From Marinobacter sp. LV10R510-11A (GTDB lineage Bacteria > Pseudomonadota > Gammaproteobacteria > Pseudomonadales > Oleiphilaceae), in assembly GCF_900215155.1 (NCBI RefSeq), contig NZ_LT907980.1:3100001-3164000 (forward strand): 64,000 nucleotides of DNA. Direction: 5' to 3'. The notes under the pieces are model-generated. The model worked only from the letters and a program-made list of their open reading frames with translations. It was not told the origin of the DNA and did not search any database. Position numbers and translations under genes: made by a program. Numbering within the stretch: the stretch's first letter is position 1; every line of letters begins with the position of its first letter. Below, in pieces: positions 7,477-17,488 of the stretch.

Positions 7477-8903
7477 ATATCGCACCTACCTTTGCCGTCG
7501 TGGGACACCCGAACAAGGGCAAGTCCAGCGTGGTGGCCACATTGTCACAGAACGATGCCATCGCCATTGCTCTGGAACCTGGCACCACGCGCGCACGGCA
7601 GTCATACCCACTGAGTGTAGACGGCAAAACCCTCTACACGCTGGTGGATACACCCGGGTTTCAGCGACCCCGGCGGGTTCTGGAGTGGCTGGAAGCCCAC
7701 AGTGTGTCGGCATCGGATCACGGCAAAACGGTTCGGGCGTTTGTTACGCAGCATCAGGGCGACGGCCGCTTTACAGACGAATGTGAGCTGCTGACCCCGC
7801 TGATTGAAGGCGCCGGCATAATCTACGTGGTGGATGGCTCCGCCCCTTACAGCGCCGAGCACGAGGCAGAGATGACCATCTTGCGCTGGACAGGTCAGCC
7901 CAGCCTTGCGCTGATTAACAGCATAGGGCCAGACGATTACAGCGCAACCTGGCAGGCGGCTTTGGGGCAGTTCTTTCAAGTTGTGCGCAACTTCGACGCG
8001 GTTCGCGCCCCGTTTGAGCAACATTTGAGTCTTTTGCGGGCCTTTGGCCAGCTAGAGCCTGACTGGGAACAGGCCCTGGACCAGGCCACGCATCATTTAT
8101 CCACCCAGCGTCAGCGGCGCAAAACCCAGGCTGCGGGCATTATTGCCAAAGCACTGAAAGACATGATGTCGTTTCAAGAAAAGCGCACCCTAACTCTGGA
8201 TCAGGTCGCTGGCACCAGCGACAGCACGCTCGCAGAACGGCTCCGGCAGCGCTGGTACCAACACCAACGCCAGCGGGAGCAAACGCTTCGGATGGAAGTT
8301 GAACACCTGTATCAGCACCAGCGTATCCGCCGCCAGGAAGCCGAACTGGAATGGCACAGCGATCATGATCTGTTCTCCGAAGACAGCCGCAAACACTGGG
8401 CCGTTAACAAGCGTTATCTGGCTACCGCTGGTTTCGGTGCAGGCGCCGTTAGCGGTGCTGGCCTGGACGCTCTGACCCTTGGCGCATCGCTGGGCACCGG
8501 GGCCTTGGTAGGTGGCCTGATCGGAGCCGCAGGCAGTTATTTTTACGGTGACAAACTCAGCTTGCCAGTCCTTAACATAGGCCTGCTGCGCGACGGTCTG
8601 AAAACCGCCACCTTCGGCCCAGTACAGGACAGCCAGTTTGGTTACGTGGTGCTGGGGCGAGCTGTGGATCACTGGTGGCACATAAGCCATCGCAACCACG
8701 CTGGCAGAGAACTGCTAGACTTAGAACCTGCAGACCATCACTGGCTGGAGCGTCTCGATAAACAGAGCCGTCAAACTATTCAGAGAACGCTGGACAAGTG
8801 CCGTAAACAGCAGCCTCTGGACGAAAACCAACGGCATAGATTTCACATCGCCATAGAGGAATGCATGACAGGTTACGAGGATTGGCGGTTGAACCAAACC
8901 TGA
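7473..8903 (+). CDS. DUF3482-type GTPase (Era/EngA-like G domain)
   Basis: 476 residues. The N-terminal G domain shows the P-loop GHPNKGKSS (about residues 9-17), a conserved Thr region (EPGTTRARQS) and G3 DTPG; a canonical NKxD is not obvious. A helical, charged middle (RQRWYQHQRQREQ) is followed by a glycine-rich hydrophobic stretch (GFGAGAVSGAGLDALTLG and the next 30 residues) that may insert into or lie against the membrane, then the DUF3482 C-terminus. It starts inside the stop codon of the DUF2868 gene (ATGA overlap). The pair looks like a membrane-associated GTPase module of unknown role. Confidence 0.82.
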   Translation: MNIAPTFAVVGHPNKGKSSVVATLSQNDAIAIALEPGTTRARQSYPLSVDGKTLYTLVDTPGFQRPRRVLEWLEAHSVSASDHGKTVRAFVTQHQGDGRFTDECELLTPLIEGAGIIYVVDGSAPYSAEHEAEMTILRWTGQPSLALINSIGPDDYSATWQAALGQFFQVVRNFDAVRAPFEQHLSLLRAFGQLEPDWEQALDQATHHLSTQRQRRKTQAAGIIAKALKDMMSFQEKRTLTLDQVAGTSDSTLAERLRQRWYQHQRQREQTLRMEVEHLYQHQRIRRQEAELEWHSDHDLFSEDSRKHWAVNKRYLATAGFGAGAVSGAGLDALTLGASLGTGALVGGLIGAAGSYFYGDKLSLPVLNIGLLRDGLKTATFGPVQDSQFGYVVLGRAVDHWWHISHRNHAGRELLDLEPADHHWLERLDKQSRQTIQRTLDKCRKQQPLDENQRHRFHIAIEECMTGYEDWRLNQT

Positions 8904-8953
8904 AATGAATGTCTATACTGTATGGCTATTCCATCGAAAAATGAGGAATGCTT

Positions 8954-9349
8954 ATGAAAATTGTACGAGTTCAAGACATCATCGGTACCGAACGCGAAGT
9001 GCATGGCCCAGGCTGGACTAGCCGTCGTATGCTGTTGAAAAAAGACGGTATGGGTTTCTCGTTCCACGAGACCATCATTCCTGCAGGTGCCGAACTTAAC
9101 CTGTGGTACAAGCATCACCTGGAAGCGGTTTACTGCGTAGCCGGCAACGGCACCATTACCGACAAAGCAACCGGTGAAACTCACGAGATCTCCGACGGCA
9201 CCCTTTACGCCCTCGACAAGCACGACCAGCACACCCTGCGTGGCGGCACTGAAGACATGCGTTTGATCTGCTCGTTCAACCCGCCCGTTACCGGGCAGGA
9301 AGTGCACGACGAAGACGGCGCGTATCTGCCGGATACCAGTGAAGACTGA
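8954..9349 (+). CDS. ectC: Solitary ectoine synthase (EctC)-like cupin
   Basis: 131 residues, the normal EctC length. The start at 8954 is chosen because AGGA lies 6 bases upstream; the ATG at 8948 is too close to it. EctC hallmarks are visible: [18 protein letters not shown], the metal-ligand region HHLEAVYC (Glu), [14 protein letters not shown] (Tyr and His), and the C-terminal [19 protein letters not shown]. EctC cyclises N-gamma-acetyl-L-2,4-diaminobutyrate to the osmolyte ectoine. No ectA or ectB is adjacent, unlike the usual ectABC operon, so this is an orphan copy. The segment before HLE reads LNLWYK, without the histidine I recall before WHYKN in operon enzymes, so the substrate may differ. 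An MFS gene follows after 6 bases. Confidence 0.8.
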   Translation: MKIVRVQDIIGTEREVHGPGWTSRRMLLKKDGMGFSFHETIIPAGAELNLWYKHHLEAVYCVAGNGTITDKATGETHEISDGTLYALDKHDQHTLRGGTEDMRLICSFNPPVTGQEVHDEDGAYLPDTSED

Positions 9350-9355
9350 TCTTTC

Positions 9356-10540
9356 TTGTCTTCTGCTGAAAACCTAGCAACACCGCCATCGACAGCAAGC
9401 CTGCTGCCGGTGGCGGTGTTGCTTTGGTTGGCCGGTGTTTACCTGCGCATCCCAATACTGGTTGCGCCGCCACTGGCGCCGTTTATCGGTGACGAGCTGG
9501 GCCTTTCTCAAACCCTCACCGGCGCTCTAACCACATTGCCCATCTTGATGCTTGCCATAGGCGCCATGCCCGGCTCGCTCTCCATATCCCGTATAGGCCC
9601 GCGCAACACCCTCGCGCTCGCCATGGTTGTTATGGTCATAGGCTCCGCAGGCCGCGGCCTGGCGCCAGACACCCTCACACTGATGGCAACCAGCGCCGTT
9701 ATGGGCCTGGGCGTTGCCATGATGCAACCCGCCTTACCGGCATTACTGCCGCGTTGGTTGGAACCAAAAAACCTAGCCTTGGGCTCCGCCATCTACATGA
9801 ACGGCATGCTGATGGGAGAGTTCATCGGCGCAGGTATCACCCTCCCAGTAATCATGCCTTTGCTGGACAACAGCTGGCGCGCAACGATGCTTGTCTGGTC
9901 ATTGCCCGCGCTGCTGGTTGCCGCCGCCCTATTCCTGCCCAAACGCGACCTGGACAGGCCCACGCGCAAAGTCGCATGGCTACCGGACTGGAAAAATCCG
10001 CTCACACTGCAATTAGGCCTGCTGCTTGGCGTCTCAGGCTCCCTGTTTTTCGGCGTAAACGCATACATGGGAGCCTTGCTGGAACAAAGAGGCGAGTTCG
10101 AAAACCTCACCGAAGCCCTGTTCTGGTATAACTTCGCCCAAGTTTTTGCCTCGCTGCTGATGTTAAAAATGGCCCGCCACTGGGTCGGCCGAAAAACCCC
10201 ACTGATCATCATGCTGATATTCAGCCTGCTGGGGACACTCGGCACACTGGCGTTTACCGGATGGTGGGCAATCGCCAGCGCAACATTCATGAGCTTCACC
10301 GCCGGCACACTGCTAATCATGATGGTGGCCTTGCCACCGCTGCTGGTACCCACCAGCGAAACCGGCCGGCTATCGGCTGGCAACTTCCTGGTCGGCTACA
10401 CCATCGCCTTCGCAGTGCCCATGCTAGGCGGCTTGCTATCAGATTGGACAGGCGACGTAAGACACGCCATCGCAGTAATGATCGCCTACGGAATACTGGT
10501 TTCTCCCCTAGCAATCAAATTAAACCTTCAGCGTCAGTAA
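9356..10540 (+). CDS. MFS transporter, CynX/NimT-like
   Basis: 394 residues with about 12 hydrophobic segments and an MFS loop (SRIGPRN after TM2). The N-terminal pattern LAGVYLRIPILVAPPLAPFI is typical of the CynX/NimT branch (cyanate or 2-nitroimidazole transport). The start is probably TTG at 9356, just 6 bases after ectC; no ATG lies near enough and no strong ribosome site is seen, so translational coupling to ectC is likely. The co-transcription hints that this protein exports or imports the ectC-related compound, which is inference. Confidence 0.8.
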   Translation: MSSAENLATPPSTASLLPVAVLLWLAGVYLRIPILVAPPLAPFIGDELGLSQTLTGALTTLPILMLAIGAMPGSLSISRIGPRNTLALAMVVMVIGSAGRGLAPDTLTLMATSAVMGLGVAMMQPALPALLPRWLEPKNLALGSAIYMNGMLMGEFIGAGITLPVIMPLLDNSWRATMLVWSLPALLVAAALFLPKRDLDRPTRKVAWLPDWKNPLTLQLGLLLGVSGSLFFGVNAYMGALLEQRGEFENLTEALFWYNFAQVFASLLMLKMARHWVGRKTPLIIMLIFSLLGTLGTLAFTGWWAIASATFMSFTAGTLLIMMVALPPLLVPTSETGRLSAGNFLVGYTIAFAVPMLGGLLSDWTGDVRHAIAVMIAYGILVSPLAIKLNLQRQ

Positions 10541-10580
10541 AGCGCTTCGCAGCCCACCCCAATTGAGCAGGCCTTATTCT

Positions 10581-11756
10581 CTAGATGTAGTAGTCTTTTA
10601 GCGGGGGAAACCCATTAAATTCCACCGCACTATAAGTCGTGGTATAGGCTCCTGTTGAAAGCCAATACATACGATCGCCAATAGCCAGATTCAACGGCAA
10701 CGGGTACTTGTGATGCTCGTACATGATGTCTGCACTGTCGCAAGTCGGCCCGGCAATCACACAGTCCTCACCTACACCCTTCTTGTCCGTCCAAATCGGA
10801 AACTTAATCGACTCATCCAGCGTCTCGATTAACCCGTTGAACTTACCCACATCCGTAAATACCCAGCGGTGCAGAGCCGTACGAGATTTACGGGCAATCA
10901 GCACCACCTCACTCACCAGAACACCCGCATTGGAAATCAACGACCGGCCTGGCTCAATAATAATCTCAGGCAGCTCATCACCGAAGTCTTCCTTCAGGAA
11001 GCGTGTAATCTCCGACGCATACACACTCAACTCATTGGTACGATTGATATAATTGGCCGGGAAACCACCGCCCATATTGATCATCTTCAGCTCAATGCCG
11101 TCTTCTTCTTTCAGACGCTCGAAAATGACCTTTACCTTGTTCAGAGCCGAATCCCACGCGCCAATCTCACGCTGCTGCGAACCCACGTGGAATGACACGC
11201 CATAGGGTACCAAACCCAAGTCGCGAGCCAGGATCAACAAGTCCATAGCCATATCACTCTCACACCCAAACTTGCGAGAAAGCGGCCAGTCGGCTGTTTG
11301 TGTACCATCGGTCAGAATGCGCACATACACCTTCGCACCAGGAGCCGCCTTGGCAAGCGTACGCAAATCCGCCTCAGAATCTGTGGCAAACATGCGAACA
11401 CCCTTCTCATAGAAGGTACGAATATCCCGCGCCTTCTTAATGGTGTTGCCGTAACTGATCCGGTCACCGGTAACGCCGAGCCCCATCACCTTTTCCAGCT
11501 CATACACCGACGCAATATCAAAGTTCGCGCCCTTATCCCGTAGCATAGTCAGAATCTGCGGAGCCGGGTTGGCCTTCACCGCGTAATAAACATTGGCATA
11601 AGGGAAGCCGTCCACCAGCTCATCGTACTGACGATCGACGGTGGCGGTATCAATCACTACAAACGGCGTTTCTTTGGTATCCGCAAACGCCTTGATCCGG
11701 TTAAAGGTCTCAGCTGTGTAGTAATCGGCAATGTTAGCGTTGGCTGACTCGGTCAT
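10581..11756 (-). CDS. PLP-dependent ornithine decarboxylase (group IV / eukaryotic-type)
   Basis: 391 residues. The alanine-racemase-like barrel carries the PLP lysine in YYAVKANP (about residue 60), the phosphate-binding GGGFP, EPGR (IIIEPGRSL), and the active-site cysteine in GPTCDSAD near the C-terminus. Length and motifs match ornithine (or ornithine/lysine) decarboxylases that make putrescine, the first step of polyamine synthesis, in the cytoplasm. It is divergent from the damaged cti gene with only 128 bases between them. The start at 11756 has a G-rich stretch upstream at long spacing. Confidence 0.88.
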   Translation of the reverse strand: MTESANANIADYYTAETFNRIKAFADTKETPFVVIDTATVDRQYDELVDGFPYANVYYAVKANPAPQILTMLRDKGANFDIASVYELEKVMGLGVTGDRISYGNTIKKARDIRTFYEKGVRMFATDSEADLRTLAKAAPGAKVYVRILTDGTQTADWPLSRKFGCESDMAMDLLILARDLGLVPYGVSFHVGSQQREIGAWDSALNKVKVIFERLKEEDGIELKMINMGGGFPANYINRTNELSVYASEITRFLKEDFGDELPEIIIEPGRSLISNAGVLVSEVVLIARKSRTALHRWVFTDVGKFNGLIETLDESIKFPIWTDKKGVGEDCVIAGPTCDSADIMYEHHKYPLPLNLAIGDRMYWLSTGAYTTTYSAVEFNGFPPLKDYYI

Positions 11757-11884
11757 TGATGGTGTTTCCCCCCAGGGGTAATAAAGCGATGCGCCAGAAC
11801 CAAAACGGCCCCAACAAGAATCGCGATAATCGGGCTTTCCTCACCCCACAGATATCAGCAAATCTACCCATAACTTAAGCCTCG

Positions 11885-13607
11885 GTGAAATATCTCCAAT
11901 GGCCGAAAGGCCGGGGCGACCAAACCCGCAGTCTGTTCGAAAACATGATCCGCCTAGGTAAACAGTATGAGTTTGCACCCAACAGCAAACTGCCCGAAGA
12001 CATAGAGCTCGGGCTGTCCCGCGCCAACCAGTGCATCAGCAACGCCGACTTTTCTGACTACGCCAGCGACCACCCCTACGAGGGCATGCCTCTGGCCATG
12101 ACTGGCCTGACAGACGACGAATACGCCACATTAACCGGCTGGCTCAACCAAGGCGGCGCCATCAGCCCGCTTATTACCCAAGTGAGCGACGCCGAGCAAA
12201 ATCATATCCAACGCTGGGAGTCTTGGCTTAATGAGGGCGGCAAGCGCCAGCAACTGATCAGCCGCTGGATTTACGAGCATCTCTATCTCGCCCACCTGTA
12301 CTTTGAGGAGAACGGCGCCGATACGCGCTTCTTCGAACTCGTGCGCTCCTACACCATGCCAGATGTCCCCATCGACATCATCGCGACCCGCCGCCCCAAC
12401 GATGACCCCAAAGGTTCGGTGTACTATCGCCTGCGCCCGGTGGCGGGCAGTATTGTGCACAAGCGCCACATAACCCTCGGTTTTGGGGAAAAACAATTTG
12501 AGCGCACACGTGAGCTGTTTGAAGCGACCGACTGGCAGGCAGACACAGTGCCGGATTACAGCCGGGAAAGCCGCGCCAATCCATTCGCCACCTTTGCCGC
12601 AATCCCAGCAAAAGCCCGCTACCAGTTCATGCTGGATAATGCAGAGTACTTTACCCGCACCTTCATTCGCGGGCCTGTGTGCCGTGGCCAGATAGCCACC
12701 GATGTGATCCGTGATCACTTTTGGGTGACCTATCACGACCCGGAAAACGACCTGTATGTAACCCATGCAGAGTATCGTGAAGAAGTGACGCCATTACTGG
12801 CGTTGCCGGGGCAGGACAGCGCCTTGCTGGATCTGGGAGACAACTGGAGCGACTACAAAGGCAAGCGCAACCAGTATCTCAAACTGCGGAACCAAGCCTA
12901 CGGCGATGGCGACAACACCAATGCCCTACTGACCATTTTCCGCCATCACGACAATGCCTCCGTGCAGCGTGGATGAAACAACCCCGTCTCAGGTGCCTTA
13001 TGCTACCTCGGCCTTTAACGAGGAGCTAGGAGCACGCCTGCTGTTGAACTTCAGCGAACTGAACGCAGAACAGGATGACCCCATAAACCGATGCGGCGGC
13101 AGTGATTGTGGCCGAAAAGACGAACCAGAATGGATTCGCGAAGCGGATCAGGTGCTTTCAGAGCTGGCCGCTACCAGGGCCGAGTTCCTGCCTGCAATAA
13201 ACTACCTGCCCGAGGTAACCTTTTTGAGGGTGTACAACAAAGAAGGAGCGCGCACGGTGTATACGGTTATCCGCGACCGCGCACACAGCAGCGTTGCCTT
13301 CCTTCTGGGAGAGGGTCTGCGCTACCAGCCAAAGAGCGACAAACTGACCATCTACCCGGGAATCATCGGCAGCTACCCTAACTTCATATTTGATGTTCCC
13401 GCAGCGCAACTGGGGCTGTTCAAAGCCCGAATGAAATCCTTAAAAGCAGAGGAACCCAAAGCTTTTGAAGCGGTAGTGGGGGTGTGGGGTGTACGCCGCA
13501 CCCACCGGCGTTTTTGGGATATTCTTCAAGACATTACGGCATGGCAGCAGGAGCATCAGCCTCTGCAGTCGGGCATTTTCGACATCAACCGTTACAAGAA
13601 TCTGTAG
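11885..13607 (+). pseudogene. cti: Fatty acid cis/trans isomerase Cti, decayed (5' end missing, internal deletion plus frameshift)
   Basis: Two consecutive frames encode Cti segments. The first (11885-12976) opens directly after a stop with GTG and includes QFMLDNAEYFTRTFIRGPVCRGQIA and ends near RHHDNASVQRG. The second (to 13607) includes PSQVPYATS, LPEVTFLRVYN, YPGIIGSYPNFIFDV and WGVRRTHRRFWDI. Intact Cti, about 760 residues, is a periplasmic haem protein that turns cis into trans membrane fatty acids under solvent or heat stress. Missing here are the signal peptide and the CxxCH haem region (roughly 160 residues), and the block normally following ASVxRG (roughly 80 residues, from memory of the family); the frame changes at that joint (about 12960-12985). 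The product cannot be a functional Cti. Confidence 0.82.
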
Positions 13608-13624
13608 GCAACCAGCCCCGGGGT

Positions 13625-14443
13625 TCAGACCGCCAAAGGGCGGATTGGCTCGGGGGTATTAGAGCCACCAGGATCTCGGGGCTCACCATGTTGCTGCAGG
13701 TACTCCAAGATAGCGTCCGTCAGGTCGCTGCCTTGACCGAGCCCCTGATTCCCAAATAAGCGGTTGAACTCCAGCACGTACGGGTAGCCTGCCACTAGGG
13801 CGATATCAAAACCTGCGTGATCCACTTCCAGGTCCCGTGCGAGCCGCAGGGCCAAGTCGATCATCACTGCGGGCACCGGGCTGTTGTCAATCCGGCCACC
13901 CTTAGACACGTTGTTATAAAAGCCCTGGTCAGCCTGTGTACGCCAGTAAGCTGTTACAACTTTATCGCCCACCACCACAATACGCGCGTCGCGATCCAAC
14001 GGCAGGTATTCCTGTACGTACAGAACCTCTGTGCGCTCGCAGTACGTGCGCCAGTCGTCATGGGTTTCAATCAGCCAAACACCCTCGCCCATGCTGGCTT
14101 TGGGTAGCTTCGCCACGAAGGGCAGTGCCATAACACTCCAGATGTGCTCGCGCTCATGAGGGCCATTGGCTTCGATGATTGTCCAGGGAATATGTTCCGG
14201 TGCTACCGCCTCAAAAGCACGGGTCATTTCCACCTTGTCATGACCAATGCGATAGCTGGCGACGCTGGGGAAAACCCGGCATTTCAAGCCATGCACCAGG
14301 GCATTGAGCTGCCAGTATTCGGGGAACAGTACCCAGTCTGCATTGCGCAGCAATTCTTTATGGCTCAGGAAATACTCCGGCTTAAGTACAGTGGTGTCGG
14401 GCAAGCCGAGTGTGCGGAAAACATTAAACGATACGAGATTCAT
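13625..14443 (-). CDS. ATP-grasp domain protein (RimK-like)
   Basis: 272 residues. The central part looks like an ATP-grasp ligase: FVAKLPKASMGEGVWLIE (ATP-binding lysines and glycine loop), LYVQEYLPLDRDARIVVVGDKVVTAYWR (the RimK-like core), and the Mg-binding end HAGFDIALVAGYPYVLEFNRLFGNQG. ATP-grasp enzymes join a carboxylate to an amine or thiol through an acyl phosphate; the substrate is not evident. It is convergent with the decayed cti gene (17 bases apart) and divergent from the Fur-like box and DUF6746 gene. Confidence 0.75.
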   Translation of the reverse strand: MNLVSFNVFRTLGLPDTTVLKPEYFLSHKELLRNADWVLFPEYWQLNALVHGLKCRVFPSVASYRIGHDKVEMTRAFEAVAPEHIPWTIIEANGPHEREHIWSVMALPFVAKLPKASMGEGVWLIETHDDWRTYCERTEVLYVQEYLPLDRDARIVVVGDKVVTAYWRTQADQGFYNNVSKGGRIDNSPVPAVMIDLALRLARDLEVDHAGFDIALVAGYPYVLEFNRLFGNQGLGQGSDLTDAILEYLQQHGEPRDPGGSNTPEPIRPLAV

Positions 14444-14551
14444 GGGCGGGGTCGCGCTGATAAAAGTGAGTGATTTTTAGGCAATTACGGTCGGTGCACA
14501 AGCTTTTTATGAGTTAATTTGATTATGGTCATGGATTAAATTAAACATATT

Positions 14552-14570
14552 GATAATAATTCGCATTCAA
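14552..14570 (+). promoter_or_regulatory. Candidate Fur box upstream of the DUF6746 gene
   Basis: GATAATAATTCGCATTCAA matches the 19-base Fur consensus (GATAATGATAATCATTATC) at 12 positions, including GATAAT and CATT. It lies 18 bases before the start codon, so Fur binding would block transcription or initiation when iron is abundant. Confidence 0.45.
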
Positions 14571-14588
14571 TAAACAAGGATCTATCCC

Positions 14589-14957
14589 ATGACTCTTTCT
14601 CATCAAATGACTGCCATCGCCGCCTCACTGCTGATTGCTACGGCCGTATTCGCGGGCGATAGTGATCACTTCAAGGGCGAGCCCGCAAAGACTCTGGAAC
14701 AGGCGGTTGCCAATTTTTCTGAGTACAACAACAAGCTGGAACACGTGCTGACCGGTGATTTAACTCCGGAAGCCATGAACGAGGTACACCAGCTCACCTA
14801 TACTCTGGAAAACGCACTGCAGAAGCTGGATGACGAAATTGACAAACTGGAGGAAACACTTGAGAAGGTGCACAAAGCTTCCGAACGTGCTGATACAAAT
14901 ACCGTGCGCTCTGCCGGCGAACAGTACCTCACCACCAGTCGTAACATCGTGAAGTGA
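14589..14957 (+). CDS. Small periplasmic helical protein, DUF6746 family
   Basis: 122 residues with a clear signal peptide (hydrophobic core AAISLLIATA-like, cleavage after VFA-GDSDHF). The mature 100 residues are almost entirely charged amphipathic helix (LEQAVANFSEYNNKLEHVL, then LENALQKLDDEIDKLEETLEKVHK), suggesting a helical bundle. AAGGA lies 8 bases before the ATG. Function is unknown; the Fur-like box upstream suggests expression under low iron. It is convergent with hrpB, whose stop is 9 bases away. Confidence 0.75.
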   Translation: MTLSHQMTAIAASLLIATAVFAGDSDHFKGEPAKTLEQAVANFSEYNNKLEHVLTGDLTPEAMNEVHQLTYTLENALQKLDDEIDKLEETLEKVHKASERADTNTVRSAGEQYLTTSRNIVK

Positions 14958-14966
14958 TCACCAGAG

Positions 14967-17488
14967 TTACTTTATTTTGACGCCCTGCTGGGCAATGGCA
15001 GTGAGCGGATCTTCTGGCCAGGGATGCTTGGGATAACGGCCACGGGTGTCTTTACGCACCTGAGGATAGACGTTAGACCAGAAGCTGGCTAGGTCGGCCG
15101 TGACCGCCAGCGGCCGTCGCGCCGGCGAAAGCAGGTGAATCAGCACCGGCACCTTGCCGCCCGCCACTTCCGGCGTTCTTGTCCAGCCGAACAACGCCTG
15201 TAGCTTGGCCGCCAGAACCGGGCCGTTCTCAGCCGTGTAGTCCAGAGTCACGGAGCTTCCAGTAGGAATGGTCAGGGCGCTAGGCGCAAGTTCCGCCAGC
15301 CGCTGCTGTTGCGGGTATTCCAGCAGACTATTCAAGGCATTCTGCAGGTTCAGCCTGGCTAATTCAGACCACCGGTTGATGCCAGTCAGGAAGGGCGCCA
15401 ACCACTGTTCCAACGTGCCGGTTAGCGCCTGCTCACTGACGTCAGGCCACTGGTCGGGAAAGTGTTTGGCCAGCAGAGTGACCCGTGCCTGCCACTGCCT
15501 GGCCCCCGGCGTCCATGGCAGGCTGTCCAGCCCTTTTCGCCTTACTGCTGCTAATAGACCTTGCTGAATCAACTCGGGTGAAGGTTTGGCCAGAGATTTC
15601 GTGGTAAGAAGCAGTGCGCCCAGCCGGCGGGTCTGCTGAGCAACCACTGTGCCGCGCTTATCATCCCATTCTGCCTCGTTTTGCTCACGAATATGGGCCG
15701 CCAGATCGGCTTCCAGCGTTGGCAAATCCACCGGCGCTGCCAGATAGATTCTTGCCTCCTTGGCCTTACCATCCAGGTCTGCGGCCACCAGCCATTCATG
15801 CCGTGCCAGCCCATCGTCTTCGCGCAACAAGGCCCCTTTGCCATTGCTTAGCTGATAGCGTGGCGTATCTCCGGACCGGCGTTTGCCAATGCGATCAGGA
15901 TAAGCGAGTGCTAACAAACGCCCAACCTCTGTGGCCGTTGGTACAGGCTCTTGTTCGCTTTGTTTAGGGGCACCAGGTTCAGACAAGCGCTTTGCCTGCT
16001 GGCGCAGCGCCTGCAGCCGATGCGGGTCTATGCGCGGTGAGCCACGCTCGCCCCGCAACACCCTTATACGCTCATGCATATCCGCCCCAGCACCCGGCCC
16101 TAACAGATCCCGGTCTTCCAGCAGCGCGGCCAGTTCCGCCGCCAGTCTGCCCAGCCCAAGCGATCGCGCCAACAAAACCATGTGCGCCAGCCGAGGGTGA
16201 ATGCCCAGTGCCCGCGCTGATTTGCCGTGCTCGGTAATCGCGCCTTCGTCATCCAACATATCCAGCCACTGCAGCAGCTCCACAGCTTGTTGCCAGTGTG
16301 CGGGGGCGGGGGCTCGATCCATACCAGTTGATCTGCCGTGCGAGCGCCCCACTGGGCCAACTCAAGCACCAGTGGCGCCAGATCTGCCTCGCGAATCTCC
16401 GGCGGCGTATAGTCCGCCAGCCCAAACTGCTCCGACTCGCTCCATAACCGGTAACACACGCCCGGCTCAATCCGCCCGGCGCGGCCTTTGCGCTGCTCAG
16501 CCGAGGCTTTCGAGACCCGCCCGGTCACCAGCCGCGTCATTCCGCTGTTGGCATCAAACACCGCGCGGCGCTGCTGCCCACTATCAACCACCACGCGCAC
16601 ACCTTCGATGGTCAGGCTGGTTTCGGCAATCGCCGTTGCCAACACCACTTTGCGGGTGCCCACCGCTGCCGGCGCAATGGCCTGGTCCTGTTCTGCCGCT
16701 TTGAGGTTGCCAAACAGAGGCGCAATCACAACACTCTGGGCCACCTGCCCGGCCAGCGCCTGAGCTACCCGGTGAATTTCCCCGGCCCCCGGCAGAAACA
16801 CCAGCACCGAGCCTGGCTGCTGCGCCAAGGCTTCAGTAACCACAGCCACCACCTGATCCACCAACCTTGGGTTGCGCTGTGTGGCGGGCGTGGGGCGGTA
16901 GAATACGCCCACTGGGTACGCCCGCCCCTCGCTGCTCAACACGGGCACATCCCCAAGCAAGCGGGCTATAGGCGCTGTATCCAGCGTAGCGGACATCACC
17001 AGCACCCGAAGATCTTCTCGCAGTGCTTCTTGGGTCTCGCGCACCAGGGCCAACCCAAGGTCGGCTTGCAAGGAGCGCTCATGAAACTCATCAAACAGCA
17101 CGGCGGCGTAGTCTTCCAGCATAGGGTCACTCTGGATCAGCCGGGTAAGAATGCCTTCGGTCACAACTTCTATGCAGGTCGCGCCAGACACTCTGGTGTC
17201 CAGCCGCGTTCGGTAGCCTACGGTTTGCCCGGGCTTTTCGCCCAGTTGCGCTGCCATGTATCTTGCAGCCGTACGGGCCGCCAGGCGCCTTGGTTCCAAC
17301 ATCAGGATTTTGCGCCCCTGCCGCCAGCTTGCGTCCAGCAGGGCTAGAGGCACACGTGTGGTTTTACCGGCACCCGGAGGCGCCTGCAACAGGGCTGTGG
17401 TGGTTTGCTCCAGGGTTTGTTTCAGCTCTGGGAGAATATGGTCTATTGGGAGCACTTTTTTATCAGTCAAAGCGGAGAGTTCGCGCAT
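14967..17488 (-). pseudogene. hrpB: ATP-dependent helicase HrpB, split by a frameshift in a C/G run
   Basis: The N-terminal frame (17488 to about 16310) holds Walker A PPGAGKTT, DEFHERS, SATLD, ATAIAETSLTIEGV and QRKGRAGR: the full DEAH helicase core. It loses homology after WIEPPPPH, and the other frame takes over at HWQQAVELLQWLDML and continues through the HrpB C-terminal domain to 14967. The break is at 16302-16312, where two runs of five G (C on the coding strand) are separated by one base; one extra base would restore about 840 residues, the family length. HrpB is an RNA helicase with roles in mRNA processing in some proteobacteria. Its first 26 bases overlap the end of the upstream MFS gene; a GTG at about 17452 is another possible start. 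Confidence 0.88.
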
